A stretch of 64,000 nt of DNA from Methylobacterium sp. J-030 (GCF_022829545.1 NZ_JAKSYM010000351.1:1-64000), one strand, 5' to 3'. Positions 23,927 to 32,323 are shown, numbered from the stretch's first letter. Notes: a model not told the origin generated them from the sequence alone. Made by a program: numbers and translations.

Positions 23927-25219
23927 TCAACTGAACTTCAACAGCTTGATCGCGTCGAAGTCCTGCACCCCGCCGCCCACGCGCTTGGTGGTGTAGAACA
24001 GCACGTAGGGCTTGGCCGAATACGGGTCGCGCAGCACGCGCATCCCGGTTCGGTCGACCACCAGATAGCCCCGGCGGAAATCCCCGAAGGCCACCGACAG
24101 GCTGTCCTTGGCGAGATCCGGCATCGCCTCGGCCTCCGTGACCGGGAAGCCGATCAGCGTCGCGGGCCGGCCGGCGGCGAGCGGCGGCTGCCAGAGGTAG
24201 TTGCCCTCGCTGTCCTTGAACTTGCGGATCGCGCTCTGGGTGCGCCGGTTCATCACGAAGCCGGCATTCTGGCGATAGCCCGCCCGCAACCCGTAGATCA
24301 GGTCGAACAGCACGTCCCCCGGGCTGGTTGATGCGAAGGCCCCGGCCGCGCCCGTAGCCACGAAACCGAGCTTGCCCGGCACCCAGGCCGCATTGGCCAC
24401 CGTGTCGTAGTTCAAGAAACCCCGCGGGCGGCTCGCGCCGTTGCCGGCCACGAAGGCGACGCCCTCTTGCTCGGCGAAGGCGGTCTCGATCTCGGCCGAG
24501 AGCCATGCGTCGAGATCCACCACGGCGTCGTCCAGCAGCGTCTGGGTGGCGGCCGGCATGGCGTAGAGTTCCATGGCGGGGAACACGATCTCCGAGAGCG
24601 CAGGCCCGTCGGTCTGCGGGCGCGGCGCGGTCTCGGCCGCCCAGCCGGTCACCGGCGCGCCCACCGAGACCGCGCGCTTGTAGTGCGCCCCCGAGATCTG
24701 CTGCACGCTGGCGATGGACCGGATCGGCGAGATCTCGCCGAGGCGCGTCAGCACGGTCCGCTCGATCGTGTCGGGCACGAGGTAGCCGCCGTCCGGCCCC
24801 GAGCCGGCCGAGAGGGCCTTGGCCTCCAGCCGCTTGAGGCCTGCGCTCTCGCCGGCCCGGACGTAGAGGTCGAAGGCGGCCTTGTGCTCCTGCGCGCCGG
24901 CATCCATCCGCGGCCCCGGCTGGCCCAGCGGCGGCCGGGCTTGCTCTAGGTTGATCCGGTCGAGGCGGGTGCGGGCGGCGTCCGGCGCCGCGTCGATCCG
25001 GGCGAGCTTCTCCTCGGTGAGCACATCGGTGCCGAGCCGGCCCTCGATCCGATGGATGCGGCTCTCGTTGGTCTCCTTGAACGCCGCGAAGGCGGCCGAC
25101 AGTTCGTCGAGGGCGGAGCGGACCGGGGCGCCCTCGGGCCGGACGGCCTTGTCCTCCAGATCGGGGAGGCCGCTCTTGGTCTCGTAGGCGGCGGGCGCGC
25201 GGGGAGTATCGGCGTGCAT
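23927..25219 (-). CDS. HK97-type major capsid protein (gene transfer agent g5-like)
   Basis: This 430-residue protein has a long charged N-terminal scaffold-like region (about residues 1-110) followed by an HK97 capsid fold. Recognisable segments are GGYLVPDTIERTVLTRLGE, the ISGAHYKRAVS strand, FLNYDTVANAAW and GFVMNRRTQSAIRKFKD. The order terminase, portal, protease, capsid on one strand matches RcGTA-type gene transfer agents of alphaproteobacteria. It is the last gene of the module here: no connector or tail gene follows before dps. Confidence 0.9.
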   Translation of the reverse strand: MHADTPRAPAAYETKSGLPDLEDKAVRPEGAPVRSALDELSAAFAAFKETNESRIHRIEGRLGTDVLTEEKLARIDAAPDAARTRLDRINLEQARPPLGQPGPRMDAGAQEHKAAFDLYVRAGESAGLKRLEAKALSAGSGPDGGYLVPDTIERTVLTRLGEISPIRSIASVQQISGAHYKRAVSVGAPVTGWAAETAPRPQTDGPALSEIVFPAMELYAMPAATQTLLDDAVVDLDAWLSAEIETAFAEQEGVAFVAGNGASRPRGFLNYDTVANAAWVPGKLGFVATGAAGAFASTSPGDVLFDLIYGLRAGYRQNAGFVMNRRTQSAIRKFKDSEGNYLWQPPLAAGRPATLIGFPVTEAEAMPDLAKDSLSVAFGDFRRGYLVVDRTGMRVLRDPYSAKPYVLFYTTKRVGGGVQDFDAIKLLKFS

Positions 25220-25245
25220 CGGAAACCTCTGGATCGGGGGTGAAG

Positions 25246-25731
25246 TCAGGGCCGCGGGGCGGATGTCGGGGCGATCCGCCGGGCGAGGCCGCGGATCTCC
25301 GCGGCCAGCACATCGGATGCGTCGGGACCGGGGCTCGCCCGGGCGCTCGGCTGGAGCGGGAAGGTCACCAGAGAGATCTCCCAGAGATCGACGCGGTGCA
25401 GCCGACGCTCGCCGCCCGCGCTCCGGCGGGCGAGGACGGTGCGGAAGCCGATCGACAGGCCGTCGAGCCCGCCCCCGCGCAGCAGCGCGTCGACCTCCCG
25501 GGCGCGCTGCACCGCGAGGTTGAGCTGCCCCTCCGCAAACAGGCCGTGGGAATCCTCACGCAGGGCGAGCCAGCGGCCGATCGGCTCGGCGGGGTCGTGC
25601 TGGAACAGCAGCCGCACGCCGGCCGGCCCCTGGCGCGCGAGGCTCGCCGCGAAGGCGCCCGGCACGACCACGTCGCGGCCGAGATCGGGCACGCCGAAGA
25701 CGCTGGCATAGCCGGTGAAGTGGCCATCCAT
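25246..25731 (-). CDS. HK97-family prohead protease (GTA g4-like)
   Basis: This 161-residue serine protease matures capsid shells. Visible features are GYASVFGVPDLGRDVVVPGAF, the QHDPAEPIG catalytic-His region, and GLSIGFRT with the catalytic Ser, followed by DLWEISLVTFPLQPSA. The length is typical for gene-transfer-agent proteases. It lies 26 bp upstream of the capsid gene and 153 bp downstream of the portal gene. Confidence 0.88.
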   Translation of the reverse strand: MDGHFTGYASVFGVPDLGRDVVVPGAFAASLARQGPAGVRLLFQHDPAEPIGRWLALREDSHGLFAEGQLNLAVQRAREVDALLRGGGLDGLSIGFRTVLARRSAGGERRLHRVDLWEISLVTFPLQPSARASPGPDASDVLAAEIRGLARRIAPTSAPRP

Positions 25732-25843
25732 GGATGAGTCCTCGGGCGTCGTTTTGGGAAAAAGGCGGTCTGATCCGCGGGCGCGCCTTCCCTCCTCCCT
25801 CTGCGGGGGCGGGCCGCCCCTGCGAAGCCGGGGTCGGGAGCCA

Positions 25844-25867
25844 CCCTCCCCCGTGGAGGGGGGAGGG
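25844..25867. repeat. GC-rich hairpin in the portal-protease gap
   Basis: CCCTCCCCC and GGGGGAGGG pair across a six-base loop. It occupies the 153-bp gap where RcGTA clusters often carry a small extra gene (g3.5); no such gene is evident here. The arms resemble hairpins at 46285-46311 and 62367-62396. It could attenuate transcription between portal and protease genes. Confidence 0.5.
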
Positions 25868-25884
25868 AGAGCGTCGGCGCTTCG

Positions 25885-27066
25885 TCAGGCCCCGCCGGGC
25901 CTCTCCGGCGGATAGCCCACCGCCTCGCGCTTCTCGGAGATCGCCAAGAAATCCGCCGCCTGCACCCGGCGCCACAGGGATTCCCGCTCGCCCGCCAGCG
26001 CCTCGATCCGGTCGAGGTCGGGTTCGAGATCCACCGGCCCGAAGGCGGGCTCCAGCCAGACCGCGAGGGCCTGCGCGGTGCGGCGCGCCAGCGGGATCAG
26101 GGTCTGGCGGTAGAGCGCCCGGTTGGCCTCGGCGTAGTTGGCGTGGGTGTTGTCCCCGGGCAGGCCGAGCAGCAGCGGCGGAACCCCGAAGGCGAGCGCG
26201 ATCTCCCGGGCCGCCGCGTTCTTCGCCTCCACGAAATCCATCTCCCGGGGCGACAGACCGAGCGGCTTCCAGTCGAGCCCGCCCTCCAGCAGCAGCGGCC
26301 GGCCGGCATTGGCGGCACCCTGGTAATTCGCCGCCAGCTCCGCCTTCAGCCGGTCGAATTGCGGCTCGAACAGCGTCGCCCCCGCGAAGACCAGCGCCCC
26401 GGAGGGCCGGGCGGCGTTGTCGAGGAGCGCCTTGTTCCAGGCGCTCGCGGCGTTGTGGATGTCGAGGGCCGTCGCGGCCGCTTCGATCGGCGCGAGGCCG
26501 CCGGTCTCGTCCTCCGGATTGAACAGGCTGAGGGCCAGGATCGGCGCCACCTCGGGGGCGCCGGGGGGCGGCAGATCGAACCGGCGGCTGCGCCCGCCCA
26601 CGGTGTAGATGTAGGCCGCCGGCCAGCCGTCGGACCCCGGCAGCATCCGCATCCGCCCCGGGCGGAGGGCCTGCAGCGCCGCGAGCCGGCCGTCGAGGGT
26701 GACGGCCTCCAGATAGGCGGTCCCGGTCAGGAGCAGGTCGGCGTAGGTCGTCTCCAGGAGATGCCCGCCGCTCTCCCGCGGGTTCGGTCGGGCGAGCAGC
26801 GCCAGCAGATCGCTCCCCCGATCGGCGCCCGGTCCGGTGGCGATCAGCGGCAGGCTCGCGGCGCTCTCGGCGACCAGCCGGACCGCCCGGTGGACCACTG
26901 GGTTGCGCGCATAGCCGGCTTGCGCCAGCGCCGTCGGGTCGCGGGGCGTCCAGCAGGCCCGGCCATCGGCGTAGAGCGCGAAGGCCGGAGCGGCCTTGGT
27001 GGCGGGGGCCGCCTCGCGCGCGTCGCGGCGGGTCACCCGCGCCAGCCGTTCGAGAAGGGTCGACAT
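25885..27066 (-). CDS. phage-type portal protein (GTA g3-like)
   Basis: The 393-residue HK97-family portal protein is recognisable by RNPVVHRAVRLVAESAASLPL near the N-terminus, the LRPGRMRM region and the C-terminal GVPPLLLGLPGDNTHANYAEA region, which is well conserved in portals. Portals form the dodecameric ring through which DNA is packaged. The length fits gene-transfer-agent portals. It is separated from the terminase gene by 404 bp, unusually long for this cluster, and that gap contains a 14-bp palindrome. Confidence 0.9.
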   Translation of the reverse strand: MSTLLERLARVTRRDAREAAPATKAAPAFALYADGRACWTPRDPTALAQAGYARNPVVHRAVRLVAESAASLPLIATGPGADRGSDLLALLARPNPRESGGHLLETTYADLLLTGTAYLEAVTLDGRLAALQALRPGRMRMLPGSDGWPAAYIYTVGGRSRRFDLPPPGAPEVAPILALSLFNPEDETGGLAPIEAAATALDIHNAASAWNKALLDNAARPSGALVFAGATLFEPQFDRLKAELAANYQGAANAGRPLLLEGGLDWKPLGLSPREMDFVEAKNAAAREIALAFGVPPLLLGLPGDNTHANYAEANRALYRQTLIPLARRTAQALAVWLEPAFGPVDLEPDLDRIEALAGERESLWRRVQAADFLAISEKREAVGYPPERPGGA

Positions 27067-27358
27067 GGCGGTTCGGTCCTGGATTGGGATCTTGCGATGC
27101 GCGGCCGCTTGTCCGCGCAGCCGGGCGTGGCCGACCGGCGGGGATCGGCGCGGCTTCGGGTCTGGCCGAGGACAGCCCCGCCCGGTCGAAGCCCGGCGGC
27201 GTCAGGATTTCGCCCGCTGAGCCCCGATCGGCGCGCTCACCGACAGGCCCAGCGCCTTGCGGAGCCTGACGGGGCCGGAACGCGCTGCCGGAACAGGGGA
27301 AAAGACGGGTGCGCGCGGCGCTGCGCAGGTGACCGTTGTACCGGCGCCACAGTGAAGC

Positions 27359-27372
27359 ACACGATATCGTGT
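27359..27372. promoter_or_regulatory. 14-bp perfect palindrome in the terminase-portal gap
   Basis: ACACGATATCGTGT is self-complementary, and an overlapping TGTATACA palindrome occupies 27370-27377. The site lies about 290 bp upstream of the portal start in a 404-bp gap with no convincing gene. Such a symmetric AT-centred element in GC-rich DNA suggests an operator for an internal promoter of the portal-protease-capsid genes. The binding protein is unknown. Confidence 0.5.
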
Positions 27373-27470
27373 ATACAGGATGCAGTTCGTTCCTGAGACC
27401 ACGAACCGCCTCTCGGCGCGCTTCCCACGGAGGCGCGCCGCATTGTTTTGGGGCCGTGCGGCCGATCGCG

Positions 27471-28778
27471 TCACAGACGCCGGATCCGCGGTTCCGCCCG
27501 CACCTCCAGCATCAGGTGCGTCAGCGCCCAGACCAGGGCGTCGAGCCGGTCAGGCGAGGCTCCGCCGGACAGGCCGTCCGGCCCGAAATTGCACAGCTCG
27601 TCCTCCAGCGCCGGAAACGCCCCGACATGGTGGACGAGGCCGCGGGCGTAGAGCAGCGAGACCGGCTCCGCCCGAAGGTACTTGCCCCGCGTGGCGTGGA
27701 CCCGGGTCACCGGCACCGCCGGATCGCATTGCGCCAGCACGGCCGCCGCCATCTCGCCCCCCTGGTTGACCTCGACCACCAGGGCATCCGCGGCGAGGCG
27801 GTGGTAGAGCGCCAGCGCCGCCCCGGCCCAGGCCTGCGGGGTGGCCCGGGACAGGCTGGCATCGGCCAGCACGAAGGCGCGGCCCCCGGCGCGGCCGGCC
27901 GCCACGATCCCGCAGGCATCCGAGCGCGCCCCCGAGGTCGCAGGCGGATCGACCGCCACGACGATCCGCCCGAGATCCGGCGCGTCGGCGACCCGGCCCG
28001 CTTCGAGGCTCCCGCGGTCCCACAGGGCGTCGTCGCGGTCCTCGATCAGCTCGCCGTCGAGTTCCTGGCGGCCGAGGCGCGTGCCGGCATAGCGCCCGAC
28101 GACGCGCTCCAGAAAATCGGGTGCGAGATGATCGGCGTTGTCGCGGGTGCGGGCGCGGCTCACCACGGTGCGCGGGTCGGCGAGCAGGCGGCGGATCAGC
28201 GGCACCGGCCGCGGCGTGGTGGTGACGAGGTTGCGCGGCCGGGCGCCCAGGCGCAGGCCGAATTGCAGCATGTCGAAGGCGGCCTCCGGCCGGCGCCACT
28301 TGGCGGCCTCGTCGCACCATGCGGCGCCGAATTGCGGGCCGCGCAGCGCGTCCGGCTCCTCGGCCGAGAACGCCTGGGCGACGGCGCCGTTGCCCCATTC
28401 GAGGCGGCGCCGGCTCGGCGACCAGACGGGCCGGGATCGGCCGCGCCGGGGCAGGCTCAGGAGCCCCGAGGGACCCTCGATCATCACCTCGCGCACGTCG
28501 CAATGCGTCTCGCCCACCAGCGCGATGCGCCCGACCGGCTCGGGCGTGAAGGCCGGATCGCCTTGGGCGAGGGCATCGACCCATTCGGCCCCCGTGCGGG
28601 TCTTGCCGCTGCCGCGGCCGCCGATCACCGCCCAGGTCGTCCAGGGGCCGGTCTCGGCCGGCGGGAGCTGGTCAGCGCGGGCGCGGTGCAGCCAATCCGC
28701 GTCGAGGGCCCGGAGCAGTTCGGGCGGCAGGGTCGCGAGGAAGTCAGGCAGGCGCCCCGCGGCCGACAAAGCCATCAT
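27471..28778 (-). CDS. terminase large subunit (GTA g2-like)
   Basis: This 435-residue DNA-packaging motor has a Walker A motif GGRGSGKT at residues 53-60 and a Walker B-like AWCDEAAKW. A coupling motif follows in NLVTTTPRP, and an RNase-H-type nuclease domain contains VVAVDPPATSG. Start ATG 28778 (or 28775) overlaps the preceding gene by 35 bp. Gene-transfer-agent terminases cut and package random host DNA headfuls. The motifs appear intact, so packaging activity is plausible. Confidence 0.9.
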   Translation of the reverse strand: MMALSAAGRLPDFLATLPPELLRALDADWLHRARADQLPPAETGPWTTWAVIGGRGSGKTRTGAEWVDALAQGDPAFTPEPVGRIALVGETHCDVREVMIEGPSGLLSLPRRGRSRPVWSPSRRRLEWGNGAVAQAFSAEEPDALRGPQFGAAWCDEAAKWRRPEAAFDMLQFGLRLGARPRNLVTTTPRPVPLIRRLLADPRTVVSRARTRDNADHLAPDFLERVVGRYAGTRLGRQELDGELIEDRDDALWDRGSLEAGRVADAPDLGRIVVAVDPPATSGARSDACGIVAAGRAGGRAFVLADASLSRATPQAWAGAALALYHRLAADALVVEVNQGGEMAAAVLAQCDPAVPVTRVHATRGKYLRAEPVSLLYARGLVHHVGAFPALEDELCNFGPDGLSGGASPDRLDALVWALTHLMLEVRAEPRIRRL

Positions 28779-29382
28779 AGCGTCGCGCGATCTCCGCGCG
28801 GAGGGCGGGCAGGTCGCGTTCGCTGCCGTCATCGCCGCCCTCCCCCGTCGCGCCGCAGGCGCCCTCGGCATCGATCTCGTCGAGCAGCCGCTTCAGGCCG
28901 CCGAGGTCGCGCAGGATCCGGGCGGACTCGGCGAGCGCGACACCCTCTTGGCTCAACGCCGCATCGTAGGCGGCGATCTGCCGGGCGATGTGCGCGCGCA
29001 GGTGCGTCAGCAGGTTCGCTGCGTCGATCGTCGGCGTTGGATCGCCCGCTGTCGACTGCGTCAGCGGCGTCAACCGGATGGCCGCGCTCAAGCATTCCGT
29101 CCGGCTGTGCCCGAAGCCCAGAGCCGCCGCGATGTCGGCGGGATCGTTGCCCGGCTGGCTCAGGAGCCGGGCCACAGCCTGACGCCGCGACGTCGACCAT
29201 CGCAGGAAGACGGAATGCCAGTGCGGCGGCCGCGGCCATCCGTCCCGGGCGTTCCACGACTTGATCGTCCGCGGCTTGATCCCGGTCCGGGCGGCGATTT
29301 CGGTGATCGGCAGGTCGGTCTCGCGCAGGAGCTGCAGCACCGCAGCGCGTCGCTCGGCGGGATGGGCAGCGCATAACGGCAT
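28744..29382 (-). CDS. GTA g1-like small terminase / HTH protein
   Basis: This 212-residue protein has an N-terminal helix-turn-helix (ITEIAARTGIKPRTIKSW), a central region with a second HTH-like stretch, and a helical C-terminus (ESARILRDLGGLKRLLDEID). It precedes and overlaps the large terminase, the position of g1, which acts as the small terminase in RcGTA. The start is ATG 29382 (MPLCAAHPAERR); an in-frame start at 29400 is possible. An inverted repeat 70 bp upstream may be its promoter operator. Confidence 0.8.
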   Translation of the reverse strand: MPLCAAHPAERRAAVLQLLRETDLPITEIAARTGIKPRTIKSWNARDGWPRPPHWHSVFLRWSTSRRQAVARLLSQPGNDPADIAAALGFGHSRTECLSAAIRLTPLTQSTAGDPTPTIDAANLLTHLRAHIARQIAAYDAALSQEGVALAESARILRDLGGLKRLLDEIDAEGACGATGEGGDDGSERDLPALRAEIARRYDGFVGRGAPA

Positions 29383-29451
29383 CGCCGTCTCTCCGCACAC
29401 GTCTCGACCGTGCCTGGGTGATAGCCCAGGAGCGCGCCGGTGTCAAGCCTT

Positions 29452-29480
29452 AATTCCTAAATCGGCGCACTTTAGGAATT
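29452..29480. promoter_or_regulatory. long inverted repeat upstream of the GTA head genes
   Basis: AATTCCTAAA and TTTAGGAATT are perfect 10-base inverted arms separated by nine bases. The element is the most AT-rich spot in a 360-bp intergenic region and lies 70-98 bp upstream of the first head gene (ATG 29382, minus strand). It is a strong candidate operator or activator site for the gene-transfer-agent operon. No T run follows, which argues against a terminator. The rest of 29481-29761 shows nothing recognisable. Confidence 0.65.
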
Positions 29481-29761
29481 CCGGCCGGTCCCCGGAGGAA
29501 CGGAGGCGGTCCGTCAGGATCGAAGCCGCGTCCCTGTCCTTCTTCATCCGATCGGATGCCGCGACGGTCCGCCCGATCGCACCGGCCGGCGTCATTCCGT
29601 GCGCCGGCCTACGTCTCGCGGGGGATCAATCATCCCATCCCTGTGAATGACAGCTCCAAAGGCGGCTGAAGACCGGAACGGCGCCCCGGTCGACACGTTG
29701 ACGGGCGCATTCCACACGGTCCTCTCACCCCCACAGCGCGTCGAAGCGAGTCGAACCGAGT

Positions 29762-30853
29762 ATGGTCGGACAGCCACCAGGGTCCGGAACGGCTGCGCCG
29801 CAGGACGATGGTCCCGTGGGGGGTTCCGACATGGCTCCGGCGCAGGGCAGCGCCGAGGCGGCGCTGAGCGACAGCTTCAGGCGCTTCGCCGACGTCGTCC
29901 CGCTGATGATGTGGCGCTCGGACGAGAAGGGCCACGCGATCCACCACAACGAGTGCTGGCTGGAATTCACCGGGCGTCCGCTCGCGGCGGAACTCGGTCT
30001 CGGCTGGCGCGAGGGGCTGCACCCCGAGGATTTCGACCGGCACGCGCGGATCGTCGCGCAGGCCTTCGAGGCGCGCGAGCCGTTCACCGTGGAGTTCCGG
30101 TTGCGCCGACACGACGGCGTCTATCGCTGGCTGCTCGATACCGCGCGCCCCCTGATGGAGGATGGGCGGTTTCAGGGCTATCTCGGCTCCTGCTTCGACA
30201 TCACCGATCGCAAGCACGCCGAAGAGAACATCGAGCACGCGCTGGCCGAGAAGGAGACGCTGCTCGCCGAGGTCTACCACCGCGTCCGCAACAACCTGCA
30301 GGTGATGGTGAGCCTGATCGGCCTGTACGGCCGGGCGGCGCCGGATGCCTGCCGCGGCAGCTTCGAGGCGCTGGGCCAGCGGGTCCGGGCGATCGCCCTG
30401 GTGCAGCAGCACCTCCACGAGGCGCCGCACATCGCCTCCATCGACCTGCGGGATTACCTGCACCGCCTGGCCTCGGGCCTCGGCCAGCTCCGGCGCGCCG
30501 GCCGGATCAGCGTTCAGGTCGAGGGCTCGGGCAACGGGCTCGTGGAGCCGCGCACCGCCAACGCCCTCGGCATGATCGTGGCCGAGATCGTGGCCGAGTG
30601 CCTGGATGCCACCGCCGAGCACGTCGCCTGCGCCATCAGCATCGGGCTGGATGCCGCGGCGGGGCTGCCGCTGCGCGTCTCGATCGTCTCCGGCGTGAGC
30701 GAGATGGCGGCCTCCGGACGGCCCAATGTCCCCAAGCTCGGCCCCCGGCTCATCGCGGCCTACGCGGCGCAGGCCGAGATCGCCGTCTCGGGCGATGCCA
30801 GCCCGGCCGATCCCCTGAGGCTGACCCTGCCGCCGACCGCCGCCGTGCAATGA
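29762..30853 (+). CDS. PAS-domain sensor histidine kinase, HisKA_2/HWE-like, ATPase domain degenerate
   Basis: This protein is up to 363 residues (an alternative start, ATG 29831, gives 340). A PAS domain with PAC motif covers residues 35-155 (FADVVPLMMWRSDEKGHAIHHN to YLGSCFDITDRKHAEE, in pieces). It is followed by a HisKA_2 phospho-acceptor helix, EVYHRVRNNLQVMVSLI. The C-terminal region has the topology of a HATPase (NALGMIVAEIVAECLDA, then LGPRLIAAYAAQ), but the glycine-rich ATP-lid motif (DxGxG) is not found. It may be inactive as a kinase or unusually diverged. No response regulator is adjacent. Confidence 0.78.
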   Translation: MVGQPPGSGTAAPQDDGPVGGSDMAPAQGSAEAALSDSFRRFADVVPLMMWRSDEKGHAIHHNECWLEFTGRPLAAELGLGWREGLHPEDFDRHARIVAQAFEAREPFTVEFRLRRHDGVYRWLLDTARPLMEDGRFQGYLGSCFDITDRKHAEENIEHALAEKETLLAEVYHRVRNNLQVMVSLIGLYGRAAPDACRGSFEALGQRVRAIALVQQHLHEAPHIASIDLRDYLHRLASGLGQLRRAGRISVQVEGSGNGLVEPRTANALGMIVAEIVAECLDATAEHVACAISIGLDAAAGLPLRVSIVSGVSEMAASGRPNVPKLGPRLIAAYAAQAEIAVSGDASPADPLRLTLPPTAAVQ

Positions 30854-30934
30854 CCCACCGCGTCTCTGGGCCCCGTCGCCACGACGGCGCGGACGGCCTA
30901 TAGCGACGCGGACGCGACCCGGATCCGGACCAGC

Positions 30935-31363
30935 ATGCTGCCCCCGATCGACACCATCATCGAGAATTTCGAGATCGTCGAAGACGACGATATGCGGCTC
31001 GAATACCTGATCGAACTCGGCCGCGCCCTGCCGCCGATGCCCGATCCCCTGCGGACCGAGGCCAACCGGGTCCATGGCTGCGAGAGCCAGGTCTGGATCG
31101 ACACGGCGGCCGAGGGCTCCGGCCCGGAACGGCGCGTCAGGCTGCAGGGCTTCAGCGATTCCTTCATCGTCCGCGGCTTCGTGGCGCTGATGGTGGCACT
31201 CTACACCGGCAAGACCCCGCGCGAGGCCGCCGAGACCGACGGGCTGGACCTGTTCCGGCAGCTCCGCTTCGGCTCCCACGTCACGTCGAAGCGGTCGAAC
31301 GGCGTGCGGGCGATGGCCGAGCGCATCCACCGGGACGCGACCCGGCTCGCCGCGGAGGGGTGA
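30935..31363 (+). CDS. sufE: SufE-family cysteine desulfurase activator
   Basis: This 142-residue SufE protein has the catalytic cysteine in RVHGCESQVW (about residue 49) and the conserved C-terminal LRFGSHVTSKRSNGV. It accepts persulfide sulfur from SufS and stimulates Fe-S cluster assembly on the SufBCD scaffold. The suf operon itself is not in the window. The gene converges on a DUF6456 gene 13 bp away, a pairing I associate with Hyphomicrobiales genomes. Confidence 0.92.
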   Translation: MLPPIDTIIENFEIVEDDDMRLEYLIELGRALPPMPDPLRTEANRVHGCESQVWIDTAAEGSGPERRVRLQGFSDSFIVRGFVALMVALYTGKTPREAAETDGLDLFRQLRFGSHVTSKRSNGVRAMAERIHRDATRLAAEG

Positions 31364-31376
31364 GGCCGGGCGGCGC

Positions 31377-32231
31377 TCATCCCCGCCAGAGGCGCAGGCG
31401 CGCCTGCTCCGGCCCCGTGGCCTCCCGCTCCAGGCCGTAATGCTCGGCGAGCCGCCCGAGGGCGATGCGCGCCACCACCTTGGCGGACCGGGCCGGCCAG
31501 CGCCGCTCGACCTCGATCCGCTCCAGGCCCTTCAGGAAGCCGCAGAGATCGATCAGCAGGCCGGACAGGTCGCTCCCGACCGCGTCGAGGGCGCCGCGCA
31601 CCCGCTGCCGTGCTGCGATCACGTGGTCTGCCGCCGAGGCCGGATCGCGCGGGCCGCCGCCATCGACACGGGTCGCGCCGAATTCACCGCCCATCCGGGG
31701 CAGCAGCGCGGCAGCCTTCATGTCCCGCCGCAGCCGCTCGCCGGCCTCGAAGGAGACCGCGTCGATCAGCGGGACGCCGTCCCGGCCACGGCGGCGCACC
31801 ATCCAGGCGAGCGGGTTCTCGGCGGCGTTGCGCAGGACCGGCCCCGATGCGTCGTCGCCGGCCTCGACGGTGAGCACGCGATGCTGGGCGGCGAAGGCGG
31901 CTTCGCCCCCCGCCGCCTGCCGGCGCAGGCGCGATCGCCCGGCGCTGGTGATCGTCAGCCGCGTGCCGGCGGCATCCCGTTCCGCCAGATCGGCCGCCGC
32001 GAGGGCCCGGCCGGACGCCGCCGTGAAGCGCCCGCTCCCCACGGAAATGCCGTCGCCGCCGCGCCGGACGATCAGCGAGTCCTCGGCGAACGGGTCGGGG
32101 CGCGCATAGGCGCCCGGCTCGCCGAGCCGCACCAGCAGGCGGGCGGCCTCGGGCGGCAGATCCGCCGATCGGGCCCGCCCAGGCTTCGTCGCGCCGGCAC
32201 CACGGGGCCTCGTTCCCGACTTGATGTTCAT
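31377..32231 (-). CDS. DUF6456-domain protein
   Basis: The 284-residue basic protein has a C-terminal helical domain of about 130 residues (PLAWMVRRRGRDGVPLIDA onwards, with AALLPRMGG and LSGLLIDLCGFLKGLE) that I recognise as the DUF6456 type. The N-terminal half looks like a winged-helix region (LTITSAGRSRLRRQA). From memory, a related domain occurs in activators of gene transfer agents, which would fit its place 2 kb from the GTA head genes. That link is uncertain. It converges with sufE. Confidence 0.65.
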   Translation of the reverse strand: MNIKSGTRPRGAGATKPGRARSADLPPEAARLLVRLGEPGAYARPDPFAEDSLIVRRGGDGISVGSGRFTAASGRALAAADLAERDAAGTRLTITSAGRSRLRRQAAGGEAAFAAQHRVLTVEAGDDASGPVLRNAAENPLAWMVRRRGRDGVPLIDAVSFEAGERLRRDMKAAALLPRMGGEFGATRVDGGGPRDPASAADHVIAARQRVRGALDAVGSDLSGLLIDLCGFLKGLERIEVERRWPARSAKVVARIALGRLAEHYGLEREATGPEQARLRLWRG

Positions 32232-32323
32232 GTTTTGTTCCTGTGAGTGCGTGGCTCAGCGGCGCCCGCATACCCTGTCAGGACAATCGTGAAAATCAAG
32301 GCTTATTTACCTACGATCCACCG

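Noticed and set aside
27067..27470. Possible small gene (g3.5-like) in the terminase-portal gap
   Set aside because: The only frames there are short, Arg/Ala-rich and without a Shine-Dalgarno or family resemblance, and the g3.5 position would be between portal and protease.
27336..29264. 642-codon plus-strand frame opposite the terminase genes
   Set aside because: Low-complexity Arg/Ala/Gly composition typical of antisense frames in high-GC DNA, lying across intact terminase motifs on the other strand.
29630..31330. 566-codon minus-strand frame opposite the kinase and sufE
   Set aside because: No domain or composition of a real protein; both plus-strand genes have diagnostic motifs.
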